This document shows, in pieces, positions 25,850-35,263 of a stretch of 64,000 bases of DNA (its first letter is position 1; each line of letters starts with the position of its first letter). The position numbers and the translations under genes are program-made. This DNA is from a virus: IMG/VR virus record IMGVR_UViG_3300032242_001941, positions 47,612-111,611 of that record; one strand, written 5' to 3'. The notes beneath the pieces are model-generated. The model did not search any database, was not told where the DNA came from, and saw only the letters and a program-made list of their open reading frames with translations.

Positions 25850-26062
25850 ATGATCAGAGATAAAGTTGCTAGCACTCCAATTATTGACCTGACCGGTCCC
25901 GAAGGCAATGCTTTTTTCCTAATGGGCCGTGCCGCTCGTCTTGCACGTGACCTAGGTCTCGACGGTGATGCTATTGTTGCAGAAATGAAGTCAGGCAATT
26001 ACGAAAATCTAGTGCAGGTGTTTGATAGCTATTTTGGCAACTATGTTATCTTGGAGAGATAA
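25850..26062 (+). CDS. Conserved-type short phage protein
   Basis: 70 residues with IIDLTGPEGNAFFLMGRAA, a helix ARLARDLGL, and a C-terminal FDSYFGNYVILER. I associate this layout with short proteins of many T4-like phages, of unknown function. Preceded by AGGAG; overlaps the next ATG by one base. Confidence 0.7.
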   Translation: MIRDKVASTPIIDLTGPEGNAFFLMGRAARLARDLGLDGDAIVAEMKSGNYENLVQVFDSYFGNYVILER

Positions 26063-26424
26063 TGAAAGTATTTCAAGAAACCACTGACTGGGGCACAGCC
26101 AGTGCGGTCAATCACATTTACTTCCTAAGCGACAGCAAGGACAAGATGTATGCTTACATCAACCGAGAAGGAAAAATTGATGAAGTCAAAACTCCGTATC
26201 GGTTCCATGTGCGTGGCCGCAAGTTTAAAGAGATTCCAAACCGTTGGGGATTCCGCCCGCGGGCGGAAGTGGAACCAGAAGTAGTGGGCCGACAGTATCA
26301 GGTGCCTGGATCAAAAGGTGCTATCTATACTGTTACCAATGATAGCGGATCGTGGACCTGCACCTGCCCGGCCAGTAAATGGCAAAAAGGCGAGTGCAAG
26401 CATATATTAAATCTTAAAGTTTAG
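26062..26424 (+). CDS. SWIM zinc-finger protein
   Basis: The 120-residue protein ends in a SWIM motif: [17 protein letters not shown], then a Cys and His in GECKHIL, giving C-x-C-xn-C-x-H. SWIM domains bind DNA or protein. The N-terminal half is basic ([10 protein letters not shown]). Overlaps the convergent minus-strand fibre gene by 11 bases. Confidence 0.75.
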   Translation: MKVFQETTDWGTASAVNHIYFLSDSKDKMYAYINREGKIDEVKTPYRFHVRGRKFKEIPNRWGFRPRAEVEPEVVGRQYQVPGSKGAIYTVTNDSGSWTCTCPASKWQKGECKHILNLKV

Positions 26425-27115
26425 TGTAGCCGTAGTTAACTACCGCAGAGTTGCCGCTGTTGTTGGTAATACCGAATGTAAACACATTGGCGGTTGTAGT
26501 AGCAACTACAGCGGTACTAATATTGTTCACAGTTCCAACAATCTGATTCGGTATTGCTGTAAGCACTAGGGCGTTACCAGCCGCATAATACCAACCATAA
26601 CTGCTACCAAGCACTGGCACATTGGTGTTGGTGACAACCACAGTGGCCGTATAGGTGACAATACCGCTGGGTATATTTCCATTGACCCAGATCGAGTATG
26701 TACCCGGACCCGGAACTGATAGACTCACTGTATTTGTACCTGCGGCCAAGGTCCATGATCCAGTGGTTGTTGCTTGTGGTCCAGTAGCACCAGTTGGACC
26801 AGTGGCTCCAGTAATACCAGTTGCTCCTTGTGGTCCTGTGGAACCAGTAACACCTGTTGCACCTGTAGTTCCTTGTGGCCCTGTTGCACCTTGTGGTCCA
26901 GCTCCACCAGATATTCCGGTTAATTGACTACCGTTTCCATATAGATATGTACCTGTGATATTGCCATGCACACTGATGCTTTCAAATCCGTTTAGACTTG
27001 GTGCAGGGCTGGCATTGTTAGCTGGAACGATACTTTGTACTACTAAAACATTACCGGCTACTACATTTGCTGTTGTGCTAAATCCGCCATCTGAGTTAAA
27101 TGGTTGCTGTGACAT
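26414..27115 (-). CDS. Short tail-fibre protein with collagen-like repeats
   Basis: The 233-residue protein has an N-terminal part with [19 protein letters not shown], a collagen-like Gly-x-Thr segment of about 45 residues ([16 protein letters not shown]), and a C-terminal globular beta domain of about 125 residues ([17 protein letters not shown]). Fibres of this type form trimers for receptor contact. It is the last gene of a four-gene minus-strand block. Confidence 0.8.
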   Translation of the reverse strand: MSQQPFNSDGGFSTTANVVAGNVLVVQSIVPANNASPAPSLNGFESISVHGNITGTYLYGNGSQLTGISGGAGPQGATGPQGTTGATGVTGSTGPQGATGITGATGPTGATGPQATTTGSWTLAAGTNTVSLSVPGPGTYSIWVNGNIPSGIVTYTATVVVTNTNVPVLGSSYGWYYAAGNALVLTAIPNQIVGTVNNISTAVVATTTANVFTFGITNNSGNSAVVNYGYTKL

Positions 27116-27127
27116 TTATATTTCCTG

Positions 27128-29479
27128 TTAATTGAACATGACACCAAATTCTACAGCGTCAAAACTGGACCAGCCGCTGGTTTGACCAGCATCCAGGTTG
27201 AGTGAAATTTCAATTTCGTTTGCTAGATTAACTGTGGCTGTAACTACTGTATCTGCTATTGAAGCACGAGCTTTGATTCGGTTGCTGACAACAAAATTTA
27301 CTGTGCCCGCTGTGTCAAGGCTTTTGGTCGCCACCACATCAAACTGTTCCCACTGTGGGTTAGTACCAACAGATTCAACTGCAAAAGTCAATCGAACACT
27401 TTGTACATATTCATTACTTGCTGTATAAGCTACACTAGGTGTGCCGCCTGCGGCAAGTTCAGCTGAATATCCGTAAGCGGCACCAGAGTATTGGCCGTTG
27501 ACAATTTTTCTTGTGCCGGCCAACAGGGCTGATTCACCTGCGTTGCCTGACACATTTTGTGAAGCCAATAATAAATTGGCACTGCTAAAAGTCCATTGAC
27601 CCAGTTGTCCAGTGCCGTTACCGTAAGTGGTAATGTTTAAGGTACCATCTGGGTTGGCAGTCAAGCAGGTAGAGTATACGCCAGGAGCATCAGCATAGAA
27701 ACTGGTTACACTGGTAAGGTTACCTGTACCGCCGGTAAGCATTGTACCGTTGCCTTTGACATCGGCTGGACCAATAAAGCTACCGTGTGAAGTGTATATA
27801 TTACCGGTAACACTAATACCATCTGAACTAACGGTTTGAACAACATTGGCCTGCGCAGTGTTGCCCACAAACATTTTAATTTGTCCATTGGTTGATCCAA
27901 GAATCAAATTACCGGAGCCTGTTGTTGTACCTGCTTGATCTACACCAACCACATACAAATACGCATCATTTGTTGTACCAGTGTCACCAAAGAATTCTGG
28001 ATCTGTGTGATTACTACTGGCTATACCAAAGTCAGCAAAATATGTAGTGTCATCTCCGTTGTCGGCTGTTACAATGTAATCAGTACTTGCACTGGCACTA
28101 TTGCTAATATTTTGGAAATTAATTTGAGCATAGCTATCAACGTTACCGGCAAACTGTGCAATTACATTACTACCCAATAGAGTAAATCCTGAAACGCCAG
28201 CGTAGACGGCGTCAGTACCAAAACCGTCATAGCCGATAATATAAGCACCCTTGCTAATCACATTACCATTGTAGATGGTAACGTTGCCATTTGGTTCAAT
28301 ACGTAAGTTTTCAACTTGTGAAGTACTACCGGCTGGTGTGTTTAAAAAACTAATATAAGTTGGGTGACTGTTGGCAGTCCATGTACCACCAGCGATAATT
28401 TGCATACGACCAACTGAGATATTTGCGTAGTTAACACCGTCATAGGATCCGCGACCTGCTACAGCAACCAAGCGGTCTCCGGTTTGCATGGTTGACCCGG
28501 GTCTTAGATACGATCCTAGATAGCTGCCACCTCCGGCATTCCCAAGAGTGTTTCCAAAAGATTTAATTATCATTGCGGTGAGCTGATTCTCAGTGTCACT
28601 GGTAATGCTAAACAGCTGAGAGTTATCACCTTTTAAAATTAATTGTCCTGTACCATCTGGGTGAAGAACAATGTTTTGATTGGTACCAGGAGTGGTAGTA
28701 ATACTGCTATTACCAGGAAGACTGCGTGGTAAGACTAATTGGCCATTAATATCAAATACCCACCGAGCTCCAGTGCCGTCGTCGGTGTTAATATACACAT
28801 TGCCATTGGCTATTGGTACAGAAACATTACTGGTGCCGTTATAAATTATGTTAGAATTTCCGCCACCGCCACCTGAAATACCTGTTAAGAAAGCACCGTT
28901 ACCCAGTATGTATTGGCCTTGGATATTGCCTGTGGCTGAGATATTGCCGGCTGATATGTTGCCGGAGTAGGTGGGCAAAAAGGCCGCAACATCTGCATTT
29001 GAATATGTGCCAGATACACTGTTGTTAGATAAAAAGCGTACCTGAATAACGTCGGCATTGGCCGGAGCAGTGGTAAAGGTTAAAATATTGCTAATAACCA
29101 AGTAGTCTACGTCTGGAGTTTGTGTAATACCGTTGACAGTTACTAGTATAGAAACAGCAGTGGCAGTTTGTTGTAGAGTGAACGCTACCGTAGATCCATC
29201 ACCTTGAAACGTTTGATTAGTGATTGTGGTAAAGATGCCAGTAAGCAGGCTACCATTGCCAATGAAATAGTTGGCTGAGACATTGCCAGTAAGAGTCAAC
29301 GAATTGCTCCAACTTCTAGTATTGTTGGTGGTTATGACCAAGACCGTATTGTTGGCGCCTGGGCCAAGATTAGGTTCGGCCTGTGTAAGACCTAGGAATT
29401 GATATCGATCAGCAGTTAGATTAGCATAATCTGTTACTGCGACGCGACCACTTACGAGACTACCTTTATTAACAGTCAT
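27128..29479 (-). CDS. Large tail-fibre-like protein, 783 residues
   Basis: The N-terminus (MTVNKGSLVSGRVAVTDYAN, DRYQFLGLTQAEPNLG) resembles the start of the fibre at 58188. The body repeats the module GN-xx-G-x-Y-xx-GNGxxLTGI (SANYFIGNGSLLTGI, QGQYILGNGAFLTGI) and is Gly/Asn/Thr rich. A C-terminal domain starts around residue 640. Likely part of a long receptor-binding fibre. Confidence 0.75.
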   Translation of the reverse strand: MTVNKGSLVSGRVAVTDYANLTADRYQFLGLTQAEPNLGPGANNTVLVITTNNTRSWSNSLTLTGNVSANYFIGNGSLLTGIFTTITNQTFQGDGSTVAFTLQQTATAVSILVTVNGITQTPDVDYLVISNILTFTTAPANADVIQVRFLSNNSVSGTYSNADVAAFLPTYSGNISAGNISATGNIQGQYILGNGAFLTGISGGGGGNSNIIYNGTSNVSVPIANGNVYINTDDGTGARWVFDINGQLVLPRSLPGNSSITTTPGTNQNIVLHPDGTGQLILKGDNSQLFSITSDTENQLTAMIIKSFGNTLGNAGGGSYLGSYLRPGSTMQTGDRLVAVAGRGSYDGVNYANISVGRMQIIAGGTWTANSHPTYISFLNTPAGSTSQVENLRIEPNGNVTIYNGNVISKGAYIIGYDGFGTDAVYAGVSGFTLLGSNVIAQFAGNVDSYAQINFQNISNSASASTDYIVTADNGDDTTYFADFGIASSNHTDPEFFGDTGTTNDAYLYVVGVDQAGTTTGSGNLILGSTNGQIKMFVGNTAQANVVQTVSSDGISVTGNIYTSHGSFIGPADVKGNGTMLTGGTGNLTSVTSFYADAPGVYSTCLTANPDGTLNITTYGNGTGQLGQWTFSSANLLLASQNVSGNAGESALLAGTRKIVNGQYSGAAYGYSAELAAGGTPSVAYTASNEYVQSVRLTFAVESVGTNPQWEQFDVVATKSLDTAGTVNFVVSNRIKARASIADTVVTATVNLANEIEISLNLDAGQTSGWSSFDAVEFGVMFN

Positions 29480-29482
29480 ATA

Positions 29483-29812
29483 TTATACAAGGGTTTCCAA
29501 AAGACTTAGTGTCAACTGTGATGAACCATTGACATTGGCACTTACTCGGAAACTTTGTCCATAAGTTAGGACCAAACGTCCGGCAATTGAATTGATAGCA
29601 TCATTTGCTGGTACGCTGGCATTGGCTATTAATGCTGTGTACGCGGCACCGTTGGCGGTTCCAGTTGAAATTTCAATAGTGCCGTTGCCGGTGTTGGCAA
29701 CTTGTGCCAATAAAATAACTGTGGAATATCCCAATGGTGTACTGTACACATTAGTAGGTGTGGTAGTTACGTTTGCGGTTATAGTTCTGAATACGTTTAA
29801 TGCGCCTGACAT
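29483..29812 (-). CDS. Small tail-associated beta protein
   Basis: 109 residues, strand-rich, Thr/Asn/Ala-rich (MSGALNVFRTITANVTTTPT). It sits between two fibre genes, three bases from one and 19 from the other, and probably forms a fibre tip or connector. No family recognised. Confidence 0.65.
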   Translation of the reverse strand: MSGALNVFRTITANVTTTPTNVYSTPLGYSTVILLAQVANTGNGTIEISTGTANGAAYTALIANASVPANDAINSIAGRLVLTYGQSFRVSANVNGSSQLTLSLLETLV

Positions 29813-29831
29813 GTTTTTTCCTTTTTATTAC

Positions 29832-32006
29832 TTATGTTGCTGGGTTCAACGCCAAAATGTACGGAGTCATTTGAGCATACAAACTCTTGTAAAAGTCGTC
29901 ACCAGTGATGGTTCCTGTGGCCTGATTAATAATAAATCCTTTACCAACTTTAAAGTTACCTTTTTGATCGGTACTGGTAAATGTTACCACAGCACCATTG
30001 GTAGCTATTACTTCGTTGGCCTCAATTGGTATACCACCATACTGTGGTAACGCTGTGGCAGGATTGGTGCCTGCTCCTACATACTCAAAGGTATGGGCCG
30101 ATGCAATAATACTGCTACGAGTATAAAACTCAACTGTAGTTCCCGGAGCCAAATTACCAGTATAAGTTTGTTGTATCACTACAGTACTGGTAGTAGGACC
30201 GGTGGGCACAATGGTATCAATGGTATAGTATTCTGGATCACCTGTAATTTTCATCACGGTATTGACATGTGGCTGACCATTGGTTTCGTTGACCAGATTG
30301 AACACACCGTTAAGACTGTAGCCCGAAGTTACAGCACTGGTTTGTAGTGGTCCTATACCGTCGGCCACTAGTCCGTAGTTACCAATCGAACAGTCACTTC
30401 CGTTGAGCGTACAGAATGCACCTGACTCAACCTTGATTCCTACATCACAAGCAATAGTGTAGATGTTGACCAATTGACTGTAACCTGAATTCAACAGGTG
30501 TATGCCCTGACCACCTTGATTGATAATGGTAAAGAATCCTACAATCATGGCCTTGGTGCTTATAGAGCTAACATTGTTTCCGTCAATATAAACAGCGGTA
30601 CCAGTGGTAGTACTAGAAGTCAAGTTCTGTATATAAGGACTTACAAAAACATTTTGCGTAGGAGTAGTGGGATCAAAACTAAATCCTTTACCTGTGTAAT
30701 TTTTAATAGTGATTCCCCAGACATAACAGCCTGAGGTTACGTAGAATAAATCACTAGCAGGTGTCTGTGGAACTACTGTAACGTTACGTAGATTATCGCC
30801 CATGAGTGCTGTGTTGGGTGGAATAGTTACAGGATTAGCTTCGGTATATGTTCCCGGAGCCACGTGTACTGATACTGCACCACCAACAGCCGCAGCGGCT
30901 GCCATGGCATGCTTGATGGTCAAGAATGGAGTATTCAATCCTCCGTCGGCATTGTCGTTGCCGTTCTTGGCTACATAAAAAATTCTGCTACTAGCTGGAA
31001 CTGGTCCTAAGATATTACCGTAAACGCTTATGCCGCCTGGAGTAAACACGGCCACATTACTGACTCCATGCACTCCTACAGTGACATTACCACCAGCGGT
31101 GGCAATACTTACATTACTGTTTCCGCTGACAATAGCATTGGCATTACCAGTATTAACTCCGGTTAGATATGCACCGTTACCATAGTAGTAACCGGCAGTG
31201 ACGTTTCCAGTGACGCTGACACTGCTGGCAATATTAACATTGCCAGTACCGTTGGCTTGTAAAATAATATTAGAATTGGCCAAACTGGTACTGATAGTAA
31301 CGTTACTAAAAGTAATGTTACCGGTATTGGCCGTGGCTGTAATTCCAGTGAGTAGACTACCATCACCTAGATAGTAACCGGCAGTGGATATATTACCTGT
31401 GGCACTGATATTGTTAGCGGCAATATTATTGGCACTGATACTGCCCGGTATAGTAAGATATTGCGTATAAAGATTCTGCCAAACTTGACTAGGTGAACCT
31501 AAATTACGAATGCGAGTTTGATCCGGAAGTACGTGAGCATTAGCTATTACCGCACCAATCCCATTGGGATCCAATATCAAGTTACCATTGGTATTCAAGG
31601 TACCGACAGTGTTGTTGGCAATCCTGATGTTTGATCCCACTGGGCCAGCAGCCCAAATCTGATCAAAGTTGGTGTTAATTTTAGTAAATGCTGTGTTTAA
31701 ACTCTCGCCAGGCGGAACAGTATCAATCATTTGTTGACCGCCTGATGCCCACGTTGCAGTCATTGTTCCTACCGCTGTGGTCAAGGCAAATACAGCGCCT
31801 CCGGGTAAACTAGACAGTGTAATACTACTAGTTGGATAGCCGTACACAATAGCACCAATGTAATAGGTACTGCCTTCGGTAATTCCACCAAATGTTACGC
31901 CTGAGAATGTAATAGGCAATCCCAAAACCATGTTGTCAACGGAACTAACAGTAACGGTATTGGTAGCGGAATCGGTAGCAGTAGCGGTGGTTGTGTAAGT
32001 GGTCAT
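29832..32006 (-). CDS. Tail-fibre protein with beta-helix (pectate-lyase-like) domain
   Basis: The 724-residue protein has SLNTAFTKINTNFDQIW near residue 105, a phage fibre motif also seen at 56100; three GNISxxGYYLGDGSLLTGI modules (residues 200-310); and, from about residue 340, FYVAKNGNDNADGG with VHVAPGTYTEANPVTIPPN, the start of a right-handed beta-helix. Such domains bind or cut surface polysaccharide. It is the first gene of the minus block; a CATAAATA box lies 23 bases upstream. Confidence 0.8.
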   Translation of the reverse strand: MTTYTTTATATDSATNTVTVSSVDNMVLGLPITFSGVTFGGITEGSTYYIGAIVYGYPTSSITLSSLPGGAVFALTTAVGTMTATWASGGQQMIDTVPPGESLNTAFTKINTNFDQIWAAGPVGSNIRIANNTVGTLNTNGNLILDPNGIGAVIANAHVLPDQTRIRNLGSPSQVWQNLYTQYLTIPGSISANNIAANNISATGNISTAGYYLGDGSLLTGITATANTGNITFSNVTISTSLANSNIILQANGTGNVNIASSVSVTGNVTAGYYYGNGAYLTGVNTGNANAIVSGNSNVSIATAGGNVTVGVHGVSNVAVFTPGGISVYGNILGPVPASSRIFYVAKNGNDNADGGLNTPFLTIKHAMAAAAAVGGAVSVHVAPGTYTEANPVTIPPNTALMGDNLRNVTVVPQTPASDLFYVTSGCYVWGITIKNYTGKGFSFDPTTPTQNVFVSPYIQNLTSSTTTGTAVYIDGNNVSSISTKAMIVGFFTIINQGGQGIHLLNSGYSQLVNIYTIACDVGIKVESGAFCTLNGSDCSIGNYGLVADGIGPLQTSAVTSGYSLNGVFNLVNETNGQPHVNTVMKITGDPEYYTIDTIVPTGPTTSTVVIQQTYTGNLAPGTTVEFYTRSSIIASAHTFEYVGAGTNPATALPQYGGIPIEANEVIATNGAVVTFTSTDQKGNFKVGKGFIINQATGTITGDDFYKSLYAQMTPYILALNPAT

Positions 32007-32028
32007 GAATCTAGTTAGCCTTTTTAGT

Positions 32029-32036
32029 TATTTATG
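32029..32036 (-). promoter_or_regulatory. Late promoter box CATAAATA for the minus-strand fibre block
   Basis: On the minus strand the box and its flanks read GCCATAAATAACT, identical to the site before the plus-strand fibre gene at 56100. The shared 13 bases argue that both tail blocks are late genes under the same control. Confidence 0.7.
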
Positions 32037-32059
32037 GCTAAATGCTTATCCTAAACTTA

Positions 32060-32088
32060 TTGCGCATTGTGCAACTTAGTGCTATACT
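32060..32088 (+). promoter_or_regulatory. Sigma-70-like promoter with leader hairpin
   Basis: TTGCGC (32060-32065), 17 bases, TATACT (32083-32088). The leader holds GTTAAAC-AGC-GTTTAAC (32103-32119), a perfect seven-pair hairpin before GAAAGG and the gene at 32135. It diverges from the minus-strand fibre promoter. Confidence 0.65.
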
Positions 32089-32134
32089 AGCATCATGCTG
32101 TTGTTAAACAGCGTTTAACATAGAAAGGTAACAA

Positions 32135-32398
32135 ATGAAATTTATTAATCCAGAAACTAAGACGTTTAAAGTATTTTCCGCATTACAAGAAGGCAAGGCT
32201 TTGACAGCTAGCCAAGCAGCTAAAATGGGCGTAAAAAACCTGTCAGCTGAAGTATCAAGAATCCGCTCACATGGTTTTGCAGTTTACACAAACAGCCGCA
32301 AAGCTGGTAACGGTGTTAATGTAACTGAGTACGTTTTGGGTAAACCAAGCCGTAAATTGGTAGCCGCTGGCTATCGCGCTCTTGCATTAGGTATCTAA
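32135..32398 (+). CDS. Small helix-turn-helix-like protein
   Basis: 87 residues with FKVFSALQEGKALTASQAAK, NLSAEVSRIRSHGFAVYTNS: a winged-helix layout in which LTASQAAK-LSAEVSRIR forms the recognition pair and the following strands the wing. It may be a phage DNA-binding regulator. The promoter, leader hairpin and following terminator make it a single-gene unit. Confidence 0.65.
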   Translation: MKFINPETKTFKVFSALQEGKALTASQAAKMGVKNLSAEVSRIRSHGFAVYTNSRKAGNGVNVTEYVLGKPSRKLVAAGYRALALGI

Positions 32399-32437
32399 TA
32401 CCTACCCGCTGTCCGATTCAGACCGGACACTGAGCCC

Positions 32438-32466
32438 AAACCCCAGTGCAATGCTGGGGTTTTTTC
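32438..32466 (+). terminator. Rho-independent terminator
   Basis: AAACCCCAG/CTGGGGTTT with a seven-base loop and a T-run. A second hairpin GTCCG/CGGAC (32411-32427) precedes it. The -35 box of the next promoter begins at 32467, inside the end of the T-run. Confidence 0.9.
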
Positions 32467-32495
32467 TTGACCATTAATTCTGTTTCTTGTATAAT
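32467..32495 (+). promoter_or_regulatory. Early-type sigma-70 promoter
   Basis: TTGACC (32467-32472), 17 bases, TATAAT (32490-32495), then AGTAGTATA. It adjoins the terminator at 32438. Confidence 0.8.
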
Positions 32496-32524
32496 AGTAG
32501 TATATTAATAAGTAAGGATATATC

Positions 32525-33058
32525 ATGCCAAATTGGTGTTCAAATCGTGCCACTGTTACAGGACCAAGTCCGGTTATTGACGAAATTCGTCGGATACTTG
32601 AAGATTCTGAAGGTGAATTGTTAACGTGGATGGTTCCACAACCCAAGTTTGAAGGCGACCAAGACTGGTACATGTGGCGTGTAAATAACTGGGGAACCAA
32701 GTGGGACATCACCGACGTTTACATTGACACGGATGATGAACCAGACTCAATTGAATTTACTTTCAGTACAGCCTGGGCTCCTCCGGTAGAAGCATTTACA
32801 ACCTGGGCTATGGCGGATGGACGGGTGCAATTTAACCTGGAGTATTGGGAACCCGGTTGTGGGTTTGTAGGTACTACTACATACGATGGTGAATACTTAG
32901 ACACTGACGATGTGGACTCGGGTACGGACCCAGATCGTTACAAAGAAATAGCTTCGGACACCTGGGGCTATGAAGAATGGGACGAACCGGAACCCTTAAC
33001 CGAGTGGTACAAAGATGGCGTTGAAGCCAAAGGATTGGATGAACATGGAACTAAATGA
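32525..33058 (+). CDS. YubB/DUF1281-type ferredoxin-like protein
   Basis: The 177-residue protein starts MPNWCSNRATVTGP, the hallmark of the YubB/Api92-like family, and continues with FSTAWAPPVEAFTTWA, typical of the same fold. Function unknown. The end (EPLTEWYKDGVEAKGLDE) resembles the end of the gene at 34616. It overlaps the next gene by 20 bases. Confidence 0.8.
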   Translation: MPNWCSNRATVTGPSPVIDEIRRILEDSEGELLTWMVPQPKFEGDQDWYMWRVNNWGTKWDITDVYIDTDDEPDSIEFTFSTAWAPPVEAFTTWAMADGRVQFNLEYWEPGCGFVGTTTYDGEYLDTDDVDSGTDPDRYKEIASDTWGYEEWDEPEPLTEWYKDGVEAKGLDEHGTK

Positions 33059-33422
33059 TATCGTAGCAGGTATTTTTATGGGACTGGGCATTGGCTTTGT
33101 AGTATTAGCTGTGTATGTTTGGGTTTTGTATCAACGAATCAAAAGTCGCATTGACGAAATGGTTGAAAAAGTCGTTGCTGAAGCCGAAGCTGATTTAGTT
33201 GGACTTGACATTGAACTAGACAACGGCGTTTATTTCTGTTATAATCATGATGATAAACAGTTTGTTTGTCAAGGTAAGACAGTGGCAGAAATTAAACAAG
33301 CGTTTCAAGCCCGCCATCCTGGTAAAACAGCCTATTTGGCCGGTGGTGATCCTGCGGTGGTTGAAGAATTTAAAACAGAATTATTAAAGTTAGCCATAAA
33401 TGAAAATAGCCCTGGCCAGTGA
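33039..33422 (+). CDS. Single-pass membrane protein with coiled segment
   Basis: 127 residues from ATG 33039 (ATG 33045 is an alternative). A hydrophobic helix covers about residues 7-27 (AGIFMGLGIGFVVLAVYVWV), then a charged helix and a C-terminal alpha/beta part containing VYFCYNHDDKQFVCQGKT. It overlaps the metallophosphoesterase gene by 23 bases. Family unknown. Confidence 0.65.
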   Translation: MNMELNDIVAGIFMGLGIGFVVLAVYVWVLYQRIKSRIDEMVEKVVAEAEADLVGLDIELDNGVYFCYNHDDKQFVCQGKTVAEIKQAFQARHPGKTAYLAGGDPAVVEEFKTELLKLAINENSPGQ

Positions 33423-34212
33423 CATACATTTAGAATTTGGCGACATCACCCTAGTCAATGATCAGGGTGCCGACGTCTTAATTCTTGCTGGCGATATCTG
33501 CTTGGCTGTAGACGCCAACAATGCGACCCCAATGGGACGCCGTGTACAGGCGTTTTTCCAGCGTGTTAGCCATGCGTTTCCTAGGGTGATTTATATCATG
33601 GGCAATCACGAGCACTACGATGGTGACTACGCTCGAAGCCATGAGCGACTACAAAAAATGTTAGATGGTCAGTTGTGTAACAATGTTACCCTGCTAGACA
33701 AGGACACAGTTGTCGTAGACGATGTTACATTTGTAGGTGGAACATTCTGGACTGACTTTGATCGAGAAAATCCGTTGGCCATGTTGAATGCTAGTAATGC
33801 TATGAATGACTACCGCGTATGCAGAAATAGTGCGACTGGATATTCAGGTGGCGGCTATGCATCACGATTACAACCAGTACATACTCTAGCAGATCACAGA
33901 AAGTGTCATGACTATATTTGCATTGTAACTGAACCTAAAGATCTGAAGTTTGTAGTCGTTACCCATCATGCTCCTAGTCGTAGCAGTGTGGATGTCATCT
34001 ACGAAAATGATGACCTAATGAATGCTAATTTTTATAGTGAGCAAACGGAATTTATTCTGGATCGACCACAGATTAAGTTATGGGTACACGGTCATATGCA
34101 CAACAACAGTGATTATATGATTGGTACAACAAGAGTTGCCTGTAACCCAAGAGGTTATTATGGGCACGAAAGAAGAGCTGATATGTTTAAATTGGAGTAT
34201 TTCGATGTTTAA
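33400..34212 (+). CDS. Calcineurin-like metallophosphoesterase
   Basis: The 270-residue protein has a complete set of metal motifs: SDIHLEFGD near residue 7, LAGDIC, MGNHEHY, VTHHAPS and HGHMHNN. It belongs to the same broad group as 3985-4776. The substrate is unknown. It sits in a run of overlapping short genes read from the promoter at 32467. Confidence 0.88.
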   Translation: MKIALASDIHLEFGDITLVNDQGADVLILAGDICLAVDANNATPMGRRVQAFFQRVSHAFPRVIYIMGNHEHYDGDYARSHERLQKMLDGQLCNNVTLLDKDTVVVDDVTFVGGTFWTDFDRENPLAMLNASNAMNDYRVCRNSATGYSGGGYASRLQPVHTLADHRKCHDYICIVTEPKDLKFVVVTHHAPSRSSVDVIYENDDLMNANFYSEQTEFILDRPQIKLWVHGHMHNNSDYMIGTTRVACNPRGYYGHERRADMFKLEYFDV

Positions 34213-34390
34213 ATGGTTAAAGTATTCAGGAGCAAGTATTGTGATCACTGTTAATCCCTTGCACTGGCGTCGGATTCCGCAGGCCCGTCGAGCGTTTATA
34301 GATGAGTGGGTTGGACCTCATGAACGGGCTTGGTTTGCTAGTTGGTTATTTTTAACTGTGCGTGTATGGATTGATGATGGAAGCTGGTAA
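34205..34390 (+). CDS. Conserved-type 61-residue phage protein
   Basis: ATG 34205 overlaps the previous stop. The protein reads ITVNPLHWRRIPQARR and ends SWLFLTVRVWIDDGSW. I recognise this as a recurrent short protein of T4-like phages without known function. Confidence 0.7.
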   Translation: MFKWLKYSGASIVITVNPLHWRRIPQARRAFIDEWVGPHERAWFASWLFLTVRVWIDDGSW

Positions 34391-34616
34391 ACCAAAAATT
34401 ACTTCAGCAGACGGTCGTGAAGGCTACCTAATCTGGTGCGGTGGAGATCGCTATGTGTTTAGAATCTATACGGATGCGCCACATGAGTTTACCGATTATG
34501 ACTTGCGACATACAGATATGCGTGTTCGAATCGTAGATTCTGATGCGTTCTTTTATTCAGACGATAAAGGTGACTGTATTGATCACAGCCCTGCGACATT
34601 AGGAATTGACCGGTAA
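34374..34616 (+). CDS. Hypothetical protein, 80 residues
   Basis: ATG 34374 or 34377; overlaps its neighbours at both ends. Strand-rich, Asp/Tyr-rich (EGYLIWCGGDRYVFRIYTDA). Function unknown. Confidence 0.6.
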   Translation: MMEAGKPKITSADGREGYLIWCGGDRYVFRIYTDAPHEFTDYDLRHTDMRVRIVDSDAFFYSDDKGDCIDHSPATLGIDR

Positions 34617-34996
34617 TGGGAATGTTTGATAATATCGAGTATCGGGGGCGCCAGTATCAAACTAAAGATACTCCCTTGCAAACACTTGATAATTACAAGA
34701 TAGAGCAGGATCAAGATTCAGGGCACTGGTACCTGTGGCACGAAGAATATGATAGTGAATGGGTCGATAGTGACGACGGGTTCCTTGGTGGAACCATAGT
34801 TCAAAGCAATGAGCGTTGGGTATGTTGTCATGACTTTGATGGCTTGATCCGTTTTTACTATTATCGTACGGAAGAGGATCAAGAAGAATACCAAGCACTG
34901 TTTATGGATGGTCGTATGTTAAAAATTAAAATGACTCAGGGTGAACCCTTAACAGAATGGTTGGTCAAGGGCATGGAAGAACGAGGACTAGAATGA
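34616..34996 (+). CDS. Conserved-type phage protein, MGMFDNI family
   Basis: 126 residues. MGMFDNIEYRGRQYQTKDTP is a start I associate with a widespread small phage and prophage protein of unknown function. Acidic middle; the end EPLTEWLVKGMEERGLE parallels the end of the 32525 gene, hinting at a shared terminal motif. Confidence 0.72.
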   Translation: MGMFDNIEYRGRQYQTKDTPLQTLDNYKIEQDQDSGHWYLWHEEYDSEWVDSDDGFLGGTIVQSNERWVCCHDFDGLIRFYYYRTEEDQEEYQALFMDGRMLKIKMTQGEPLTEWLVKGMEERGLE

Positions 34997-35142
34997 ATAC
35001 CGATCCAAGATGTTGTGGCAGTGGTACTTGTATTATCAACCCAGAGGGCGAATGCTGGTGTGGGCAGAAATGGGACGGTACTAAAATGTGTATGCCTGAA
35101 CTAAACTTAAAGGTACAAGATGATACAGAAACTAAGGATTAA
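34993..35142 (+). CDS. Cys-rich 49-residue protein
   Basis: ATG 34993 overlaps the preceding stop. MNTDPRCCGSGTCIINPEGE continues with CWCGQKWDG and MC, giving six cysteines in the pattern of a small metal-binding protein seen in proteobacteria. Zinc or Fe-S binding is likely; the role is unknown. Confidence 0.7.
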   Translation: MNTDPRCCGSGTCIINPEGECWCGQKWDGTKMCMPELNLKVQDDTETKD

Positions 35143-35263
35143 ATTAGCACGTTGGATCTTGGGCAAGCATTGTCCTTGTTATCAAATGGGCCATCACAGC
35201 ATGGTAGATTTCCAACAGCGTAGTGCAGATGCTATAGCTAAACAGAAGGCAAGAAAAGAATGA
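35120..35263 (+). CDS. 47-residue basic protein
   Basis: ATG 35120, overlapping the previous gene by 23 bases and the next start by four (ATGA). MIQKLRIKLARWILGKHCPC is followed by YQMGHHSM and a polar helix. Cys and His residues may bind metal. Confidence 0.55.
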   Translation: MIQKLRIKLARWILGKHCPCYQMGHHSMVDFQQRSADAIAKQKARKE

